DNA of 64,000 nt, from NCBI GenBank assembly GCA_041228285.1, contig CP166133.1:2203380-2267379 (forward strand). Reading direction: 5' to 3'. The stretch is from Neisseriaceae bacterium CLB008 (lineage in GTDB: Bacteria > Pseudomonadota > Gammaproteobacteria > Burkholderiales > Neisseriaceae). The first letter of the stretch is position 1. Every line of letters begins with the position of its first letter. The notes beneath the pieces are model-generated. The model searched no databases. It saw only the letters and a program-made list of their open reading frames with translations, and was not told where the DNA came from. The position numbers and the translations under genes were made by a program. Shown here one piece after another: positions 26,475 to 34,738 of this stretch.

Positions 26475-27338
26475 TTACTTAAAAAAAGCTTGAAATTCGG
26501 CTTGTTCATCCGCCGACAAATCAGATAAAGGCAAACGCACGGCACCTACATTAAGCGTACCTTTGAGGCAGCCCAACTTGGCTTTTTGGTTGTAATTGCC
26601 CGATTCCATAGAGTAAATAGCTGGATAAATCGCCCGCATGATGTCGCGCGCTTGATCCCAGTCGCCGGCCTGAGCCGCCTTAAACAGCGCCACTTGCTCT
26701 TCTGGGAACACGTTGCCCGCGCCGGCAATCCAGCTTTTCGAACCCCAAAAGAAGAAGTCCACCGGCTGATCGTCACAGCCGCAAATTACTTCAAAACCGT
26801 CGAACTCAGTTTGTAGCAAGCGTAAGGCACGGCTAAAGTCGCCGCTGCTTTCCTTAATCGCCACAATGTTCGGGTTTTTCGCCAAATGCACCACGGTTTC
26901 ATATTCCAATTCAATGCCGATACGGGCTGGGAAGTTGTACATGATGATGGGTAAATCGGTGGCCGCCGCTACGGTTTCGTAGTGGGCGATCACGCCCGCT
27001 TGGTCAGGCAGGCTGTAAGGTGGCGGTGCCAACATCAGACCTTCATAACCCAGGCTTTTCGCCTGCTGGGCACGGGCGCAAGCGCCTTCTGTGGATAAGT
27101 CGTTGATACCGGCAATGAGGGTCACTCGGCCTTTGGCCACGCCCGCCACCGTGGTCAACACGGCCTCACGCTCAGACTCATTCAGCGCATAGTATTCGCC
27201 CGTGGTGCCACAGGCCACTAAGCCGGTCACGCCTTTTTGAATAAAGGCTTCGGTCAAGGTTTTTAAGGTGTCTAAATCCAAGCTCTTGTCGGCCTTAAAT
27301 GGGGTCACCAAAGGCACTAAAATACCGTGAAAATTCAT
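26475..27338 (-). CDS. DapA-family lyase, probable pyrroline-4-hydroxy-2-carboxylate deaminase
   Basis: A 287-residue class I aldolase-fold protein (dihydrodipicolinate synthase family). GLVACGTTGEYYALNESER near residue 40, the Tyr of IIMYNFPARIG and the Schiff-base Lys of IVAIKESSGDFSRAL are present. Flanked by a proline-epimerase-type gene, a D-amino-acid dehydrogenase and an aldehyde dehydrogenase, it is best read as the deaminase that turns pyrroline-4-hydroxy-2-carboxylate into alpha-ketoglutarate semialdehyde (LhpC/HypD-type), not lysine synthesis. It ends 6 bases before the aldehyde dehydrogenase start. Confidence 0.82.
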   Translation of the reverse strand: MNFHGILVPLVTPFKADKSLDLDTLKTLTEAFIQKGVTGLVACGTTGEYYALNESEREAVLTTVAGVAKGRVTLIAGINDLSTEGACARAQQAKSLGYEGLMLAPPPYSLPDQAGVIAHYETVAAATDLPIIMYNFPARIGIELEYETVVHLAKNPNIVAIKESSGDFSRALRLLQTEFDGFEVICGCDDQPVDFFFWGSKSWIAGAGNVFPEEQVALFKAAQAGDWDQARDIMRAIYPAIYSMESGNYNQKAKLGCLKGTLNVGAVRLPLSDLSADEQAEFQAFFK

Positions 27339-27354
27339 TTTTCTCTCCTAAGTG

Positions 27355-28608
27355 TTATGAAAATCGATTCAGCGAAAACGCTGAGCAATCTAAAGGGCTT
27401 GGCTCATTAAAATGCATGGCCACAATCGCTTTGGCGCTGATGGCTGCCTGAGTCAGGCCCAGATGTTGATGCCCAAAGGCAAAGTAACAATGATCTTGTT
27501 TATCCAATACCGGCAAAGAATCGGCAATCGTGGGCCGAAAGCCCATCCATTCAGTCGCGCTTTGCGTGTCTAGCGCTTGGCCGAGCATAGGGTTGGCCAG
27601 AGGCACAAAATTACGCGCCCGCTGCATATTGGCCGGTCGCTCTAGCCCGGCGTACTCCACCGTACCGGCCAGTCTTAAGCCATGCGTCATCGGCGTCATG
27701 ATGAAGCGCCGATCCGCGCTAGACACCGGCACCGACAGCCTCCCCGTCTCTTGTGGCAACATTAAATGGTAGCCACGTTCGGTTTCTAGCGGCACGGTGA
27801 CGCCGCTGGCCTGGCGTACCAAGTCTTTGGCATAAGCACCGCAGGCAATCACCACGTTTTTCGCCCACACCGGCCCTTTACTACTGTGCAACAAAATATT
27901 TTCAGGCCCACGCGGCTCAATCGTCTCGACTTTTGCCTGCGTCCATACCTGACCACCCAAGGCTAAAAACTCAGCCTCTAGCCGCGATAACAGCGCCGCC
28001 AAATCCACTACATGGCCAGTATCTGGGTAAAACAAGGCGCCCAACTGATTCGCTAGCTGTGGCTCACGTGCCTTTAAAGCTTCGGCGTCCAACCACTGGT
28101 TACGTACGCCAATTCGATTTAAGGCCTCACCATGCTGTTTGAGCTTCGCCACCGTGGCGGCCTTTTCCGCCACCAGCAGCGAGCCGTCAATGTGGATTAA
28201 ATCATTCAGCCGCCATTGATCGGCAAACGCTTGCCAAGCCGGTAAAGCCGCCGCATTGATCGCGGTTAAGGCCTCATGAATGTGTTGAAAAGGCTTAGGC
28301 CGCATATTGCCCAAAAGCCGCATAAACCAAGGCGTAATCTGGCATAAATAGCGCCAGTCCAAGCGCAACGGCCCTAAGGGGTCAAACAGCATGCTCGGCA
28401 ACGATTTTAAAATGCTCGGGTCGGCAATCGGAAACACCTGCTCGGTGGCGATGTGGCCGGCATTGCCGACAGAAGCGCCAGAGCCAACGGTGTCTGCCTG
28501 CTCCAGCAGCAAGACGTCCACGCCGCGCGCCTGTAAGGACAGCGCAATGCTTAAGCCAATCACGCCCCCTCCGACCACGACAAAAGAATGTTTGTGTTGC
28601 GCCTGCAT
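27355..28608 (-). CDS. FAD-dependent D-amino-acid dehydrogenase, probable D-hydroxyproline dehydrogenase
   Basis: A 417-residue flavoprotein of the DadA/glycine-oxidase type: N-terminal FAD site VVVGGGVIGLSIALSL followed by LLEQADTVGSGASVGNAGHI, and a C-terminal FAD-contact block GHQHLGLTQAA. Between the epimerase and the deaminase, it is the expected step that oxidises cis-4-hydroxy-D-proline to the pyrroline. Gaps to neighbours are 12 and 16 bases. No membrane helix is visible, but DadA-like enzymes associate with the membrane and feed electrons to the quinone pool. Substrate inferred from the operon. Confidence 0.83.
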   Translation of the reverse strand: MQAQHKHSFVVVGGGVIGLSIALSLQARGVDVLLLEQADTVGSGASVGNAGHIATEQVFPIADPSILKSLPSMLFDPLGPLRLDWRYLCQITPWFMRLLGNMRPKPFQHIHEALTAINAAALPAWQAFADQWRLNDLIHIDGSLLVAEKAATVAKLKQHGEALNRIGVRNQWLDAEALKAREPQLANQLGALFYPDTGHVVDLAALLSRLEAEFLALGGQVWTQAKVETIEPRGPENILLHSSKGPVWAKNVVIACGAYAKDLVRQASGVTVPLETERGYHLMLPQETGRLSVPVSSADRRFIMTPMTHGLRLAGTVEYAGLERPANMQRARNFVPLANPMLGQALDTQSATEWMGFRPTIADSLPVLDKQDHCYFAFGHQHLGLTQAAISAKAIVAMHFNEPSPLDCSAFSLNRFS

Positions 28609-28620
28609 TTGCCTACTCCC

Positions 28621-29574
28621 TTACTTGGCCACAATGCCCCAACGAAATGGATCGTTGGCATCGATTAATAAGGTGTTGTCGGCACAAATATAGGCGTGGC
28701 CTTGAATGGTCGGCACAATCCCGTCTGCGTCAACGCGCTCATAGCGGGTACGGAACTGGCTACCGATCACGCTGGCCTGAATCCACTCTTCTCCTTCGGC
28801 CAGCTTGCCATCGGCCGCCAAACAGGCCAATTTAGCACTGGTGCCGGTGCCGCAAGGTGAGCGGTCGTAAGCGCCGCCTGGACACAGCACAAAGCTTTGG
28901 CTGTTGGCCGTAGCGTGTGGCTGAAACAATTCGATGTGGTCAATCATCTGACCATCTTTACCGGTGATGCCCTGGGCCACTAAAGCATCGCGAATGGCCA
29001 AGGTAATGTCGGTCAATGCCTTCGCATTCTGTAGGCTGATGTCGATGAATTTTTGGCTGACCAAGAAGAACCAGTTACCGCCCCAAGCAATGTCGCCGCT
29101 CACCGAGCCTAAGCCCGGCACGTCCACCGACACGTCTTTGCGATAGCGATAGGCGTACACGTTTTTAATGCTGACGCTGCCGTCGGCATGAATGGTGGTG
29201 GTGACATCGCCCACAGGGGTTTCCACGATGTGTTCGCCCACGCCGGCCAAGCCCAAATGTTGCAGCGAGGCCATCAGCCCAATGGTGCCGTGACCGCACA
29301 TGCCTAAATAGTCTTCATTATTGAAAAAGATTACCCCGGCCGTAGCCTTAGGGTTTTGCGGTGGGCACAGAAGCGCCCCCACCAGAATGTCGTTGCCGCG
29401 CGGCTCTAGAATGACTGCTTTACGCCATTGATCGTGCTCAGTGCGCAAAATGGCTAAGCGCTCAGCCATACTGCCCTGGCCCAAATCAGGAAAGCCCTCA
29501 ACCACTAAACGGGTGGGCTCACCTTCGGTGTGAGAATCAATGACACGAATTTTATGATAACGTTGCTGTTGCAT
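28621..29574 (-). CDS. 4-hydroxyproline 2-epimerase (proline racemase family)
   Basis: A 317-residue cofactor-independent epimerase. Both catalytic cysteines are present, in [16 protein letters not shown] and in [15 protein letters not shown], which separates it from trans-3-hydroxyproline dehydratases that have Thr in one place. Family-typical start: [20 protein letters not shown]. It converts trans-4-hydroxy-L-proline to cis-4-hydroxy-D-proline. First gene of a five-gene unit (epimerase, dehydrogenase, deaminase, semialdehyde dehydrogenase, symporter), divergent from an AraC-type regulator with 166 A+T-rich bases between. Confidence 0.88.
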   Translation of the reverse strand: MQQQRYHKIRVIDSHTEGEPTRLVVEGFPDLGQGSMAERLAILRTEHDQWRKAVILEPRGNDILVGALLCPPQNPKATAGVIFFNNEDYLGMCGHGTIGLMASLQHLGLAGVGEHIVETPVGDVTTTIHADGSVSIKNVYAYRYRKDVSVDVPGLGSVSGDIAWGGNWFFLVSQKFIDISLQNAKALTDITLAIRDALVAQGITGKDGQMIDHIELFQPHATANSQSFVLCPGGAYDRSPCGTGTSAKLACLAADGKLAEGEEWIQASVIGSQFRTRYERVDADGIVPTIQGHAYICADNTLLIDANDPFRWGIVAK

Positions 29575-29582
29575 GATCTCGC

Positions 29583-29612
29583 CTCTATATTATTGAATTG
29601 TTTTTTATAGAG
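29583..29612. promoter_or_regulatory. Inverted repeat in the hydroxyproline promoter region
   Basis: CTCTATA and TATAGAG, 16 bases apart, lie immediately upstream of the epimerase gene within the divergent A+T-rich intergenic region. A candidate operator for the adjacent regulator, by position only. Confidence 0.3.
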
Positions 29613-29740
29613 TGCTTGATTTAAACCCCTAGGTCTTGATATCTTTTACCTCAACTGATGCGCAATTCAGCACAATAGTGAAAATAACCTATATTAATCA
29701 CTAAAAAATCAAATATATAAAAATAAAAACGGGAGAAATC

Positions 29741-30514
29741 ATGCTAAACATTAACCAGCTAGTGGCCATTAGCCAAGGCGAACAAGCGTTTGAGGTGGAC
29801 CATTTAAACGCCCTTTTGGCCCACCTAGGCCTGATCATGCCCCTCATCAACGCCCTCCCAAACGTGACGTTTTTTGTCAAAAATACCGAAGCGCGCTACC
29901 AGCTCGCCAATGAGCATCTGGCCAAGCGCTGTAAAGTGGGTCATCTCAAAAACATCATTGGCAAACGCGCCGAAGACGTGTTCCACTATGACTTAGGCCT
30001 AGGCTATACCGAACAAGATCATGGCGTCATGCGCAGCAAAAAACGCATCAGCAACCAGCTCGAGCTGCATTCCTACCAGTCTGGCCTATTAGGCTGGTGC
30101 TTGACCACTAAAGTCCCCATTCTCGACAGAAAACAAAACGTCGTGGGCGTGGCCGGTATTTCGGTAGACTTACAGGATGAAAAATTGATTCGCCCCAATA
30201 TCAACGCCAAGCTAAGCCGAGTTGAAAAATACATCAGCCAGAAATTTGACACCGCCATTAAGGTACAGCATTTGGCCGAGCTAGCCGAACTGTCGGTCTC
30301 ACAGCTGGACCGCCAGTTTAAGAGTATTTTTCAAATGACGCCGCAGCAGCTGATCCAAAAAAAACGCCTCGAGTACGCCATCGAACTGCTGGCCCAAAAC
30401 CTTTCCATTACCGAGATCGCCAGCCGCTGCGGCTACACCGACCATAGCGCCTTTAGCCGAAAATTCAAAGAGTTAACCACACTAACGCCCAGCCAGTTTA
30501 AAAAGCGTCTCTAG
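29741..30514 (+). CDS. AraC-family regulator with N-terminal PAS-like sensor
   Basis: A 257-residue regulator. The first roughly 150 residues form a PAS-like sensor (LPNVTFFVKNTEARYQLANE, ... VVGVAGISVDLQD), and the C-terminal 100 residues are a two-helix-turn-helix AraC DNA-binding domain (AELAELSVSQLDRQFKSIF, ITEIASRCGYTDHSAFSRKF). Its divergent position next to the epimerase gene suggests it activates the hydroxyproline operon. The ligand-binding PAS-AraC architecture differs from the LysR- and GntR-type regulators commonly linked with this pathway. Start context is GGGAG, 8 bases before ATG. Confidence 0.82.
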   Translation: MLNINQLVAISQGEQAFEVDHLNALLAHLGLIMPLINALPNVTFFVKNTEARYQLANEHLAKRCKVGHLKNIIGKRAEDVFHYDLGLGYTEQDHGVMRSKKRISNQLELHSYQSGLLGWCLTTKVPILDRKQNVVGVAGISVDLQDEKLIRPNINAKLSRVEKYISQKFDTAIKVQHLAELAELSVSQLDRQFKSIFQMTPQQLIQKKRLEYAIELLAQNLSITEIASRCGYTDHSAFSRKFKELTTLTPSQFKKRL

Positions 30515-30645
30515 ACCATCATCTTAAAGAAACACCCACGGTTTCGCCCAAGCGACCTTCTGCGAACAGGCACTTTAGCATCGACCTGAACTTTCCTAAA
30601 TGATGACACTCATAGTCCTTCTTTTTTAAATGATAGGGACGCCTA

Positions 30646-30846
30646 ATGTCGCTTAAACTCATGGTGGTGCTGTGTCTATTGGCCATTGCCGCCTTCGTCT
30701 ACAATGCCCAAAATACCTACCTAGACGGTGATGGTGTACTGCATGACACCGTTTATTTACCGCTTGGCTATCTGCTGCTGTTGGGCGCCGTTTGCATCAG
30801 CCTATTTCGCTTCTTGCGCACCATCAAACGTCAACGACAGGCGTAA
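30646..30846 (+). CDS. Small two-helix membrane protein (DUF3955-like)
   Basis: A 66-residue inner-membrane protein: helix 1 LMVVLCLLAIAAFVYNA, a short loop containing TYLDGDGVLHDTVYLPLGY, helix 2 LLLLGAVCISLFRFL, and a basic tail. The tyrosine/aspartate loop and the layout resemble DUF3955 proteins. Function unknown. It stands alone between the regulator gene and a convergent flavin reductase-like gene. Confidence 0.6.
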   Translation: MSLKLMVVLCLLAIAAFVYNAQNTYLDGDGVLHDTVYLPLGYLLLLGAVCISLFRFLRTIKRQRQA

Positions 30847-30850
30847 AAAA

Positions 30851-30880
30851 ATCAGGGCGTCCTCACCGGGACGCCCTGAT
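30851..30880 (-). terminator. Terminator after the flavin reductase-like gene
   Basis: ATCAGGGCGTCC and GGACGCCCTGAT form a 12-bp stem; on the minus strand it is followed by TTTTTTT, and on the plus strand it comes 4 bases after the small membrane protein, so it may serve both. Confidence 0.85.
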
Positions 30881-30914
30881 TGCCTGATTAACCCTATTAG
30901 CTGCTTGTTGACGC

Positions 30915-31535
30915 TTAGGAGCGCTCGTCAGGCCGATACATGGGCGTAATGCCGCTGAAGCGATCCACCACGCTTGCCAAAGGCGCCAAGGCAGCCACGT
31001 CTATCTTATGATGACCGGCATACACCTCAGCGGCAACGCGCACGTTCACCACTCGGCCCAAAATCATGTGGTCGCTGCCCACAGGAATGATCTGATCCAA
31101 CACCATCTCAAACGCAATCGGTGCCTCACGCACCGAAGGCACGCTCACCAGCTTAGATGGCTCGGGGCTTAAGCCCGCCAGCTGAAACTCATCACAATCA
31201 GATGGCACCGACGCCGAACTGCGCGCCAGCTCTTGCATCAAGGCCTCACCCGCAATATTGATGACGTATTCCCGACCTAGACGAATATTGTTCAGCGTGT
31301 CTTTAATCGTCCCCTCTCGCTCTTCCACCCCAGGGCCAATCGACACCATCAGCGTCGGCGGCTGGCGCGACGCCACGGTAAAAAAGCTAAACGGCGCTAA
31401 ATTCAACACGCCATCAGGCCCTAGGCTCGACACCCAGGCAATCGGCCGCGGCGTAATCGCCCCCACCATTAGCTTATAAATGGCTGGAGGACCAACCTCA
31501 TTAACGTTAAAACTGTGTGCATCGACGCTAGGCAT
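30915..31535 (-). CDS. Flavin reductase-like (FMN-binding split barrel) protein
   Basis: A 206-residue member of the flavin reductase domain family. YKLMVGAITPRPIAWVSSLG, NLAPFSFFTVASRQPPTLMV and VINIAGEALMQELA are the recognisable FMN-binding segments, and HMILGRVVNV is the late conserved strand. Members bind FMN and either reduce free flavin for a partner monooxygenase or act as small oxidoreductases. There is no adjacent monooxygenase; partner unknown. Length is normal for the family. A terminator follows within 35 bases. Confidence 0.82.
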   Translation of the reverse strand: MPSVDAHSFNVNEVGPPAIYKLMVGAITPRPIAWVSSLGPDGVLNLAPFSFFTVASRQPPTLMVSIGPGVEEREGTIKDTLNNIRLGREYVINIAGEALMQELARSSASVPSDCDEFQLAGLSPEPSKLVSVPSVREAPIAFEMVLDQIIPVGSDHMILGRVVNVRVAAEVYAGHHKIDVAALAPLASVVDRFSGITPMYRPDERS

Positions 31536-31679
31536 AAATCTTTTCTATCCAATAAATCACAGCCCATCCAGGCTTAATCGTCCCTAATATAAGAACCCCA
31601 TCCATCACACGACTAAAATCTAATAGCTCGCTCTAGCCCTCATCCCGTGATGATGACCAAGGGCCAAATCGGCTGCGGT

Positions 31680-32126
31680 TCAAGGCCCAAAACGTACTTT
31701 ATCAAAGCCCAAAGCCGCCCAGCGTTTTTGAAACAAAGCCTCTTGCTCCGCTTCAGTCCTACCCTCGTCACCTTGCCCCAAGGGTATTTCATCGGCAGCA
31801 ACCGCCTCACGACAGACAACATCATCATGTAAGCAAAACGCTGCCGGCGTATGCACCTCGGCCAACAAGGCCACGTACAGCAGCCAGCTGCCCTGCTCAA
31901 CTTGTTCCAGTAAGGCGGCGTTGGCAGGATCATGAATGCCCTCTTGGGCAATCTTCAATAAAATCGCCTCTGCATCCTTGCCCAAGGGCTCACCATCAAC
32001 GCCACGTTCGGTCTGACTGGCCACCAAGGCCTTAATCAGATGAGTCAACTTAGGGCTGATGGCCTCGTTAGCAAAGGCTGGGGACAGCATCAAGCTTAGG
32101 CATAAGGCCATAATCGTCTGTTTCAT
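31680..32126 (-). CDS. Hypothetical exported protein
   Basis: A 148-residue protein when started at the ATG at 32126 (an upstream in-frame start adds ten residues that would disrupt the signal peptide). The N-terminus KQTIMALCLSLMLSPAFANE is a clear Sec signal peptide. The mature part is acidic and helical, with two cysteines close together (FCLHDDVVCREA), possibly a disulfide in the periplasm. No family recognised. Followed by a 140-base gap and convergent to nothing; function unknown. Confidence 0.6.
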   Translation of the reverse strand: MKQTIMALCLSLMLSPAFANEAISPKLTHLIKALVASQTERGVDGEPLGKDAEAILLKIAQEGIHDPANAALLEQVEQGSWLLYVALLAEVHTPAAFCLHDDVVCREAVAADEIPLGQGDEGRTEAEQEALFQKRWAALGFDKVRFGP

Positions 32127-32180
32127 ATCGTTCTCTATATCTGTTAAACGGCGCAAGAGAGGCTGAATCCAGCTTTTGGC

Positions 32181-32705
32181 CTATTTAAAATGCAGCGTTT
32201 TATGCACAATCGTCGCATCGATCATCTCAGCCTCAATCTTCACCGCACGCAGATGCATTTTTTCAGACTGTGGAAACAGCGGTATCCCACCGCCCAAGAA
32301 AATCGGCAGCTCATAAACATCTAAGGTATCCAGATAATCGTGTTCAATAAACGCCGCCTGTAGCTGCGCCCCACCGACGACCCAGGTATCGCCATAAGCT
32401 TCTTGGCGCAAGGCCTCGATTAAGGCCGGCAACCCCTGCCCCCACACCGACACGTTCTCAGCCGCCAACGGCAAATCAGCCTGCGTGCTGACGATCAGAC
32501 AGCGCTGTTCTGGATAGGGCCAATCCACCCCAAACCCCAAGATCGCCTCATAGGTTTTGCGCCCCATCACCACGGTTTGAATACCGGCAATAAACGCCTC
32601 ATAACCGCAGTCAATATGTTGAAAATCATTCAGAAAATCAACGTTGCCGTCTGCTGTGGCAATATAGCCATCGGCACTCACCGCAATGTATCCCTTAATC
32701 GCCAT
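32181..32705 (-). CDS. Dihydrofolate reductase-like / RibD C-domain family protein
   Basis: A 174-residue protein of the RibD C-terminal/bacterial dihydrofolate-reductase-like superfamily. It begins IKGYIAVSADGYIATADGNV and has VVMGRKTYEAILGF, DTWVVGGAQLQAAFIEHDYL and ELPIFLGGGIPLFP, which form the NADP(H)-binding fold. These stand-alone domains are common and mostly of unknown substrate; some reduce pteridine-like molecules or give antibiotic tolerance. No link to the neighbouring genes is evident. Confidence 0.78.
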   Translation of the reverse strand: MAIKGYIAVSADGYIATADGNVDFLNDFQHIDCGYEAFIAGIQTVVMGRKTYEAILGFGVDWPYPEQRCLIVSTQADLPLAAENVSVWGQGLPALIEALRQEAYGDTWVVGGAQLQAAFIEHDYLDTLDVYELPIFLGGGIPLFPQSEKMHLRAVKIEAEMIDATIVHKTLHFK

Positions 32706-32785
32706 TTTTTGTCCTTATGAGCGTTGTGTGAGCCTGATGATACAACTTTAAGTGTGCTTTAAGTCAAGGGCTACGGTCATAAGCA

Positions 32786-33124
32786 TCACATCAAGCCACT
32801 GACCTGAAGCCAATGCACCATCTGAAAAACATCATCGTATTCAGCCAGCTTCTGGGCGACATCGGCACGGTCTGGATAGCGCGCCTTCAGCGCCACTATT
32901 TGCTTATCTAAATCACGACAGTAAAGGCTGAGCCGCCGCTCCAAATCTTGCGGATTCATCTGGCCCGACTCTTGCCGGATTTCTTCAACCACGACAGCAC
33001 AGCCATCGGCACGCTCAATCAAGGCCTGAACGTCTTTAGGGTAACCCTCTTGGGCCAGTACGGCAGGAGAAGCCTGTAGACAAAGGACTAAGACACACGT
33101 TTTTAAGTATTTTTGTAGATTCAT
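32786..33124 (-). CDS. Small hypothetical exported protein
   Basis: A 112-residue product with an N-terminal signal peptide (KTCVLVLCLQASPAVLAQ, cleavage after VLA) and a mature helical domain holding two cysteines (ADGCAVVVEE and LYCRDLDKQ) that could form a disulfide. No family recognised. It follows an 80-base gap after the reductase-like gene and has its own promoter region, so is probably monocistronic. Confidence 0.55.
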   Translation of the reverse strand: MNLQKYLKTCVLVLCLQASPAVLAQEGYPKDVQALIERADGCAVVVEEIRQESGQMNPQDLERRLSLYCRDLDKQIVALKARYPDRADVAQKLAEYDDVFQMVHWLQVSGLM

Positions 33125-33223
33125 AGGGTCATTATTTATTTAAAGTTATAAGAATAAGCCACGACCAGCCTTGCGGCATAGCACGGCTCAATGAACCACC
33201 TAACCATGGTTGATTAACTCTTT

Positions 33224-33253
33224 GTAGGGTGGCGCAAAGCGCAGCGTGCCCAC
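33224..33253 (-). repeat. Dispersed repeat core, inverted copy
   Basis: GTAGGGTGGCGCAAAGCGC followed by AGCGTGCCCACC is the reverse complement of the core at 39142 and 52265. Downstream bases (CTATTTCGCTATTAATTTA) also match the flank of the other copies in reverse. Confidence 0.7.
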
Positions 33254-33310
33254 CGCTTTGAGCCATTAAATCATTTGTTTCAATGCCTTGGCTATTTCGC
33301 TATTAATTTA

Positions 33311-33478
33311 TGGTTTATTTACCATCGCGTAGGGTCGGTAAAGCGCAGCCTACCCACCGATCTTAACGTACTCACGTGCCCATATTTTAAACCCGCGTGG
33401 GTCCACGACCCACCCTACGCTTAAGGGCCCACGCTGTAGACGTAAAAAATCATAGGAAACGATACGATAAACCATACC
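33311..33478 (+). repeat. About 168-bp MITE-like dispersed repeat, copy 1
   Basis: From TGGTTTATTTACC to AAACCATACC this stretch is directly repeated at 39187-39356. It includes the motif GTAGGGTCGGTAAAGCGCAG, an internal arm CACGACCCACCCTACGCTTA and GTAGACGTAAAAAA. The two ends carry short inverted sequences (ATGGTTTAT and ATAAACCAT), as in miniature inverted-repeat elements. No coding capacity. Confidence 0.72.
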
Positions 33479-33493
33479 ATTTTGACGCAAAAA

Positions 33494-33518
33494 AACCAGC
33501 TCGAAAGCTGGTTTTTTA
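33494..33518 (-). terminator. Terminator of the pgsA-tRNA transcript
   Basis: AACCAGCT and AGCTGGTT pair around CGAA; on the minus strand a T-run follows, 10-35 bases after the 3' end of tRNA-Leu. Confidence 0.85.
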
Positions 33519-33527
33519 TATTCTTTG

Positions 33528-33616
33528 TGGTGCCCGGGGCCGGAATCGAACCGGCACGGCCTGTTAGGGCCGACGGATTTTAAGTCCGTTGTGTCTACCT
33601 ATTTCACCACCCGGGC
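33528..33616 (-). tRNA. tRNA-Leu (anticodon UAA)
   Basis: An 89-base class II tRNA with CCA encoded. Acceptor GCCCGGG pairs with CCCGGGC, anticodon loop CTTAAAA reads UAA, and a long variable arm is present. Last of a five-tRNA cluster. Confidence 0.97.
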
Positions 33617-33645
33617 GACTGACCGCCGAAGCAATAAGTCATAAC

Positions 33646-33719
33646 TGGAGGCGGGGGTCGGAATCGAACCGGCGTCCACGGCTTTGCAGGCCGCTGCATA
33701 ACCACTCTGCCACCCCGCC
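33646..33719 (-). tRNA. tRNA-Cys (anticodon GCA)
   Basis: A 74-base tRNA with CCA encoded; acceptor GGCGGGG, anticodon loop CTGCAAA reads GCA, T-loop GTTCGATTC. Confidence 0.97.
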
Positions 33720-33774
33720 AGGGGATGTTGTCGCCAAAACAACGGGCAATTCTAAGCAAGCCAAATAAACGCAC

Positions 33775-33850
33775 TGGAGCGGGAAACGAGGCTCGAACTC
33801 GCGACCTCAACCTTGGCAAGGTTGCGCTCTACCAACTGAGCTATTCCCGC
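33775..33850 (-). tRNA. tRNA-Gly (anticodon GCC), copy 3
   Basis: A 76-base tRNA with CCA encoded; acceptor GCGGGAA pairs with TTCCCGC, anticodon loop TTGCCAA reads GCC. Identical to the next two copies. Confidence 0.97.
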
Positions 33851-33865
33851 GGTGGGTAAAACATT

Positions 33866-33941
33866 TGGAGCGGGAAACGAGGCTCGAACTCGCGACCTCA
33901 ACCTTGGCAAGGTTGCGCTCTACCAACTGAGCTATTCCCGC
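33866..33941 (-). tRNA. tRNA-Gly (anticodon GCC), copy 2
   Basis: Same 76-base sequence as the flanking copies, separated from them by 15 and 13 bases. Confidence 0.97.
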
Positions 33942-33954
33942 AATAAGCAAAATG

Positions 33955-34030
33955 TGGAGCGGGAAACGAGGCTCGAACTCGCGACCTCAACCTTGGCAAG
34001 GTTGCGCTCTACCAACTGAGCTATTCCCGC
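33955..34030 (-). tRNA. tRNA-Gly (anticodon GCC), copy 1
   Basis: First of three identical tRNA-Gly genes, 99 bases after the pgsA stop. The order pgsA-Gly-Cys-Leu is also found in E. coli, there with a single glyW. Confidence 0.97.
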
Positions 34031-34129
34031 ATTTTGCGTATCTTGTCTCTCTTGCTTCTTGCCTTTCGGCTTGTCGCTTAAGAGAGTCGTCATTATAGAG
34101 TTTAATAAAAATCTGTCAAGCGTTTTGAA

Positions 34130-34705
34130 CTAATTTTTTTCCTCCTGATGCCCAGAAAATGCGGCATTCAGGTAATAAAACATTGACCACAAAGTCAAAA
34201 TTGACGCAACCAACATCAAAATATTTCCTAAAATAAGGAAATTAATCCCGTAAAAGGATTCAGAACCAATCAGCAACAGAACAATGGCCACCATTTGGGC
34301 CGTGGTTTTAATCTTACCGATCTGGGCCACGGCAACGTTATTACGCTTGCCCATCTGAGCCATCCACTCTCTTAAAGCCGATATGGTGATCTCGCGGCCG
34401 ATGATGATCATTGCCATCACCGCATACGTACGGTCTAGATCAACCAGTAAGATCAACGCCACCGCCACAATAAGCTTGTCGGCAACGGGGTCTAGGAAGG
34501 CCCCAAACGAAGTGGCTTGATTCCAACGCCGAGCCAGATAGCCATCAAACCAGTCGGTGATGGCGGCGATGGCAAAAATACCGGCGCCGATCCAGTTCGC
34601 CATGGCAGGGTTAATCCAATGCACAGGCAAATAAAATAAGGTGGCAAAAACAGGGATTAACAGCACCCTTACCCAAGTCAATAAAATTGGAAAATTAAGC
34701 GGCAT
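34130..34705 (-). CDS. pgsA: CDP-diacylglycerol-glycerol-3-phosphate 3-phosphatidyltransferase
   Basis: A 191-residue inner-membrane enzyme making phosphatidylglycerophosphate, the first step to phosphatidylglycerol and cardiolipin. The CDP-alcohol phosphatidyltransferase signature is complete: DWFDGYLARRWNQ, then GAFLDPVADK. Several hydrophobic helices follow. The start is taken at the ATG at 34705 (MPLNFPILLTWVRVL), three codons after an in-frame TTG at 34714. It lies between uvrC and the tRNA cluster, all on the minus strand, an arrangement conserved in many proteobacteria. Confidence 0.93.
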   Translation of the reverse strand: MPLNFPILLTWVRVLLIPVFATLFYLPVHWINPAMANWIGAGIFAIAAITDWFDGYLARRWNQATSFGAFLDPVADKLIVAVALILLVDLDRTYAVMAMIIIGREITISALREWMAQMGKRNNVAVAQIGKIKTTAQMVAIVLLLIGSESFYGINFLILGNILMLVASILTLWSMFYYLNAAFSGHQEEKN

Positions 34706-34738
34706 GATGTCCAACCTGTTCGTATTTTAATCACAATG

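Noticed and set aside
33604-33819. A 71-codon frame across the tRNA-Cys region
   Set aside because: It overlaps tRNA-Leu(UAA), tRNA-Cys and part of a tRNA-Gly and has no coding features.
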